Part shown: positions 5,501 through 7,342 of the stretch, one piece after another
How the letters are laid out: every line of letters begins with the position of its first letter
How positions within the stretch are numbered: position 1 is the first letter of the stretch
Assembly: GCA_012032575.1 (NCBI GenBank)
Contig: JAAUSP010000386.1
Span: 1 to 7,342 of the forward strand
Reading direction: 5' to 3'
Length of the DNA: 7,342 nt
Origin: Anaerolineales bacterium
GTDB taxonomy: Bacteria; Chloroflexota; Anaerolineae; 4572-78; J111
Translations under genes and position numbers: made by a program
The notes under the pieces: generated by a model
The model's database searches: none
The model's input: only the letters and a program-made list of their open reading frames with translations
What the model was told of the DNA's origin: nothing

Positions 5501-7342
5501 GGGACCTCCTCCAGCCGGGCAATGGCAAAGGGTCGCAGCCGCAGCGCTAAACTGCCCCCGGACGTTTGGGCCAGCTCGCCGGCTTGTGCCCGAAAAGCCT
5601 CGGGATTTTGCATGGCTTCTGCGGCATTGGTCTCATCCATGGTGCGCACCCGAACCTGCCGGCCCAGATTTTGCACCAGCACTTGTTTGGGTTCGGGACT
5701 CAAATTGGCCAGCACCACCCGCAGCCGGCCTTCGTGGCGCAAGGCCAAACCATCCACCTGCAAAGGCTGGCTCGACCGGGTTGGGACCACCTCGCCCGCG
5801 GCAAACTCGCCCACATCGGCCAGAACGTGGTAGAGCGGAAAAACCACGCCCGGCAGCGATGGGAATTTGTCGGGTACGGGCGAACCGGCCTCGGTTTCCA
5901 TCACTCCGCGCCAGCCGGTGGTCTCGTAGTAGGTCAGGCTGTCCACGCCGCTTTCGGCCAGATATTTGAGGCTGCCGGCTGTCCAGCCCGCCCCGAACAA
6001 CGACATCTGCCGCTCATCCACCTGGGAGGGCAGTTGGCCCGGCTCCGGTTCTGGTTCCGGCCCGGTGGCGTTGGGGTTAAAACGCATCCTTAAAGTAACC
6101 GGCGTGACCGCCAGCAGCCGGTCGCCGCAAAATTGGCGGGCCGACTTGACAGTGGGGGCTTGCGCCGCCAGCGTTTCCACCAGCGACAAGTTATCGAAGG
6201 CATGCACCTGCGGGTTGATCGAGTAGCACACCAGATCAAGCGCCTGCACCGGCGGGCGGCTCCGATTCAGTTCGGCAAAAAAGGCATTGGTCCCGGCCCC
6301 AATTTTGGCGGCTGGGTCGTAATGCTCAAGCCGCTCCCTGGCCAGGTTGACCCATTTTTCAGAGGTTGACTTTTCTTTGTCGTGGAAGATAAGCCAGGCC
6401 CAAACCGGCGGCTTGACCCGTTCCAGCATGTCGGCCAGGTATTTCAATTCGGCTTCGGCGGCGTCGGAGAGGAAGAGGGCTACTTCAAGGGCGACGCCCA
6501 ACGCAGCGGCGTCGGCGGCAGCCTGGCGCAGTTGGGCTTCGTTATCCGGCTCCGACAGCCGCAGTCCAATCCGCAAATGCGTCAGGTTGAGCGCTTTCAG
6601 CCGGGCCAATTCCTTCCGGCTGAGCGGCTGGTTATGGCTGGCCACGCCCAAACCCAGCCGGGGGAAGGGCCGCCCCGGCGACGACTCAATCGAGAAGGTC
6701 AACCCGCTAGCGTCGGCGTCGGATGAGTCAGCGGGAAGCTGGCCCTGGAGGGTCAACGTGACCGATTGGGAGATTTTGGTTCCGGCGGTGATCTCGACCG
6801 GAAAGGGCAGGCGCAAGGGGGTGCCGTAAGTTTTGTACGAGGCATCGGTCCAGTTGCGCTGGTCTTCCAGCTCAAAGATTTCGCCGCTGAAGCGGACTTC
6901 GGCCCACAGATCGGGCACAATTTGATGGGTCAACGCCTGCATCTCTTCAAACGGATGGACGGGCTTGACAATCCCATCTATGACAAGCTGCTGGCCGATA
7001 TAGCGGGGGAAGCTGTTCTCTTCAACCGATCCGTCCACGTGTTCGATCTGGGCCGGAGCGCCGGCGCACTCCATCGGATGAAGGACACAAAAGCCGATGC
7101 GATTGCGCCGGAAGGTCGAGCGGGCTTCGCCGTCCATGCTGAACGAGATAGTTCCGGCGGTATCGCCGCTGATCGCGCCGCGCCAGAAGAAATCTATATC
7201 GCCTTGTTTATTTTCTACATCGTAACTGATGCGGAACGAGTCGGGCTGGATATCCATCTGGATGTTGGAGAGTTTGGGCAGAATGGTGCCCCAATTGGGG
7301 TCGCGGATGGCTACATAAATACGGCGCAAAATTTCGTGCCGG
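5497..7342 (-). CDS. D-apionate lactonase-like three-domain protein, N-terminus cut by window edge
   Basis: The frame is open to the right edge; the first apparent initiator is TTG at 7329, but codons before it continue in frame (RHEI, then LRRIYVAIRDPNWGTI), so the true start lies outside. Numbering from the TTG, 610 residues are visible. Probable layout: N-terminal beta domain (about 1-215), TIM barrel (about 220-500) with the motifs SINPQVHAFD (370-379), TLRMRFNPNATGP (412-424), RQMSLFGAGWT (440-450) and TYYETTGWRGVME (466-478), then a C-terminal beta domain (about 510-610). From memory these segments are hallmarks of the D-apionate lactonase (ApnL) family, which opens D-apionolactone during apiose catabolism. 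Family membership is fairly secure to me, the exact substrate is not. Glu469 is a strong active-site candidate by analogy with clan GH-A barrels. No signal peptide can be judged because the N-terminus is missing. A Pro-Glu run (424-430) sits in a loop. Overlaps the kinase start by 4 bases. Confidence 0.75.
   Translation of the reverse strand, partial: RHEILRRIYVAIRDPNWGTILPKLSNIQMDIQPDSFRISYDVENKQGDIDFFWRGAISGDTAGTISFSMDGEARSTFRRNRIGFCVLHPMECAGAPAQIEHVDGSVEENSFPRYIGQQLVIDGIVKPVHPFEEMQALTHQIVPDLWAEVRFSGEIFELEDQRNWTDASYKTYGTPLRLPFPVEITAGTKISQSVTLTLQGQLPADSSDADASGLTFSIESSPGRPFPRLGLGVASHNQPLSRKELARLKALNLTHLRIGLRLSEPDNEAQLRQAAADAAALGVALEVALFLSDAAEAELKYLADMLERVKPPVWAWLIFHDKEKSTSEKWVNLARERLEHYDPAAKIGAGTNAFFAELNRSRPPVQALDLVCYSINPQVHAFDNLSLVETLAAQAPTVKSARQFCGDRLLAVTPVTLRMRFNPNATGPEPEPEPGQLPSQVDERQMSLFGAGWTAGSLKYLAESGVDSLTYYETTGWRGVMETEAGSPVPDKFPSLPGVVFPLYHVLADVGEFAAGEVVPTRSSQPLQVDGLALRHEGRLRVVLANLSPEPKQVLVQNLGRQVRVRTMDETNAAEAMQNPEAFRAQAGELAQTSGGSLALRLRPFAIARLEEVP
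5505..5512 (-). promoter_or_regulatory. Strong ribosome binding site of the GHMP kinase
   Basis: GGAGGAGG on the minus strand, ending 4 bases before the ATG at 5500 and lying inside the last codons of the lactonase-like gene. Together with the ATGA stop/start overlap it implies reinitiation or coupled translation. Confidence 0.85.

Noticed and set aside
5469..6829. Plus-strand open frames opposite the lactonase-like gene
   Set aside because: Low-complexity, Arg/Ser/Pro-rich translations with no family signature, antisense to a gene with strong conserved motifs.
7327..7329. TTG as the true start of the lactonase-like gene
   Set aside because: The frame continues upstream to the edge with plausible family residues (HEI before LRRIYVAIRDPNWGT), and the conserved N-terminal domain would be cut short; the gene is treated as partial.

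Overview
The window holds seven genes, all on the minus strand, so transcription runs from the right edge (7342) to the left. In that order they are: a large three-domain protein resembling D-apionate lactonase (N-terminus cut by the window edge), a GHMP-family kinase, a cyclase/formamidase-fold metal hydrolase (PF04199 type), a ribulose-phosphate 3-epimerase-like TIM barrel, a D-2-hydroxyacid dehydrogenase of the phosphoglycerate-dehydrogenase type, and two different classical short-chain dehydrogenases. Spacing ranges from a 4-base ATGA overlap to gaps of 72-132 bases. No convincing terminator or promoter is visible between genes, so one long transcript is the simplest reading. Its promoter would lie outside the window.

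The mix looks like a catabolic operon for a sugar, sugar acid or sugar lactone: two or three NAD(P)-dependent oxidations, one phosphorylation, one lactone or ester hydrolysis and one aldolase/epimerase-type TIM-barrel step. The best anchor is the lactonase-like protein, which suggests an aldonolactone, possibly of a branched sugar such as apiose. None of the partner enzymes I know from the described apionate routes (Gfo/Idh oxidoisomerase, RuBisCO-like protein, dedicated 3-oxo-isoapionate kinase or decarboxylase) is in the window. The kinase and the epimerase-like protein both differ from their family consensus at key residues. If the operon is catabolic, it may encode a route that has not been described. 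This is inference from gene content only.

The DNA is GC-rich. Most of the longer intergenic gaps are occupied by short repeats: two copies of a ~77-base imperfect palindrome (929-1004 and 2898-2976), three different heptamer families (AATCTCC, TTGCGTC, TAACTCC), and a cloverleaf-like element beyond the last gene (70-118). From memory this style of intergenic repeat, with these enzyme families, fits Chloroflexota (Anaerolineae/Caldilineae-like), but the assignment is tentative.

Layout: 1-125 repeat-bearing spacer; 126-899 SDR 1; 900-1005 spacer with palindrome copy 1; 1006-1827 SDR 2; 1828-1899 spacer with AATCTCC heptamers; 1900-2868 hydroxyacid dehydrogenase; 2869-2979 spacer with palindrome copy 2; 2980-3657 epimerase-like; 3659-4321 cyclase family; 4322-4453 spacer with TTGCGTC hairpin; 4454-5500 GHMP kinase; 5497-7342 lactonase-like. 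There is no gene-free stretch longer than about 130 bases.
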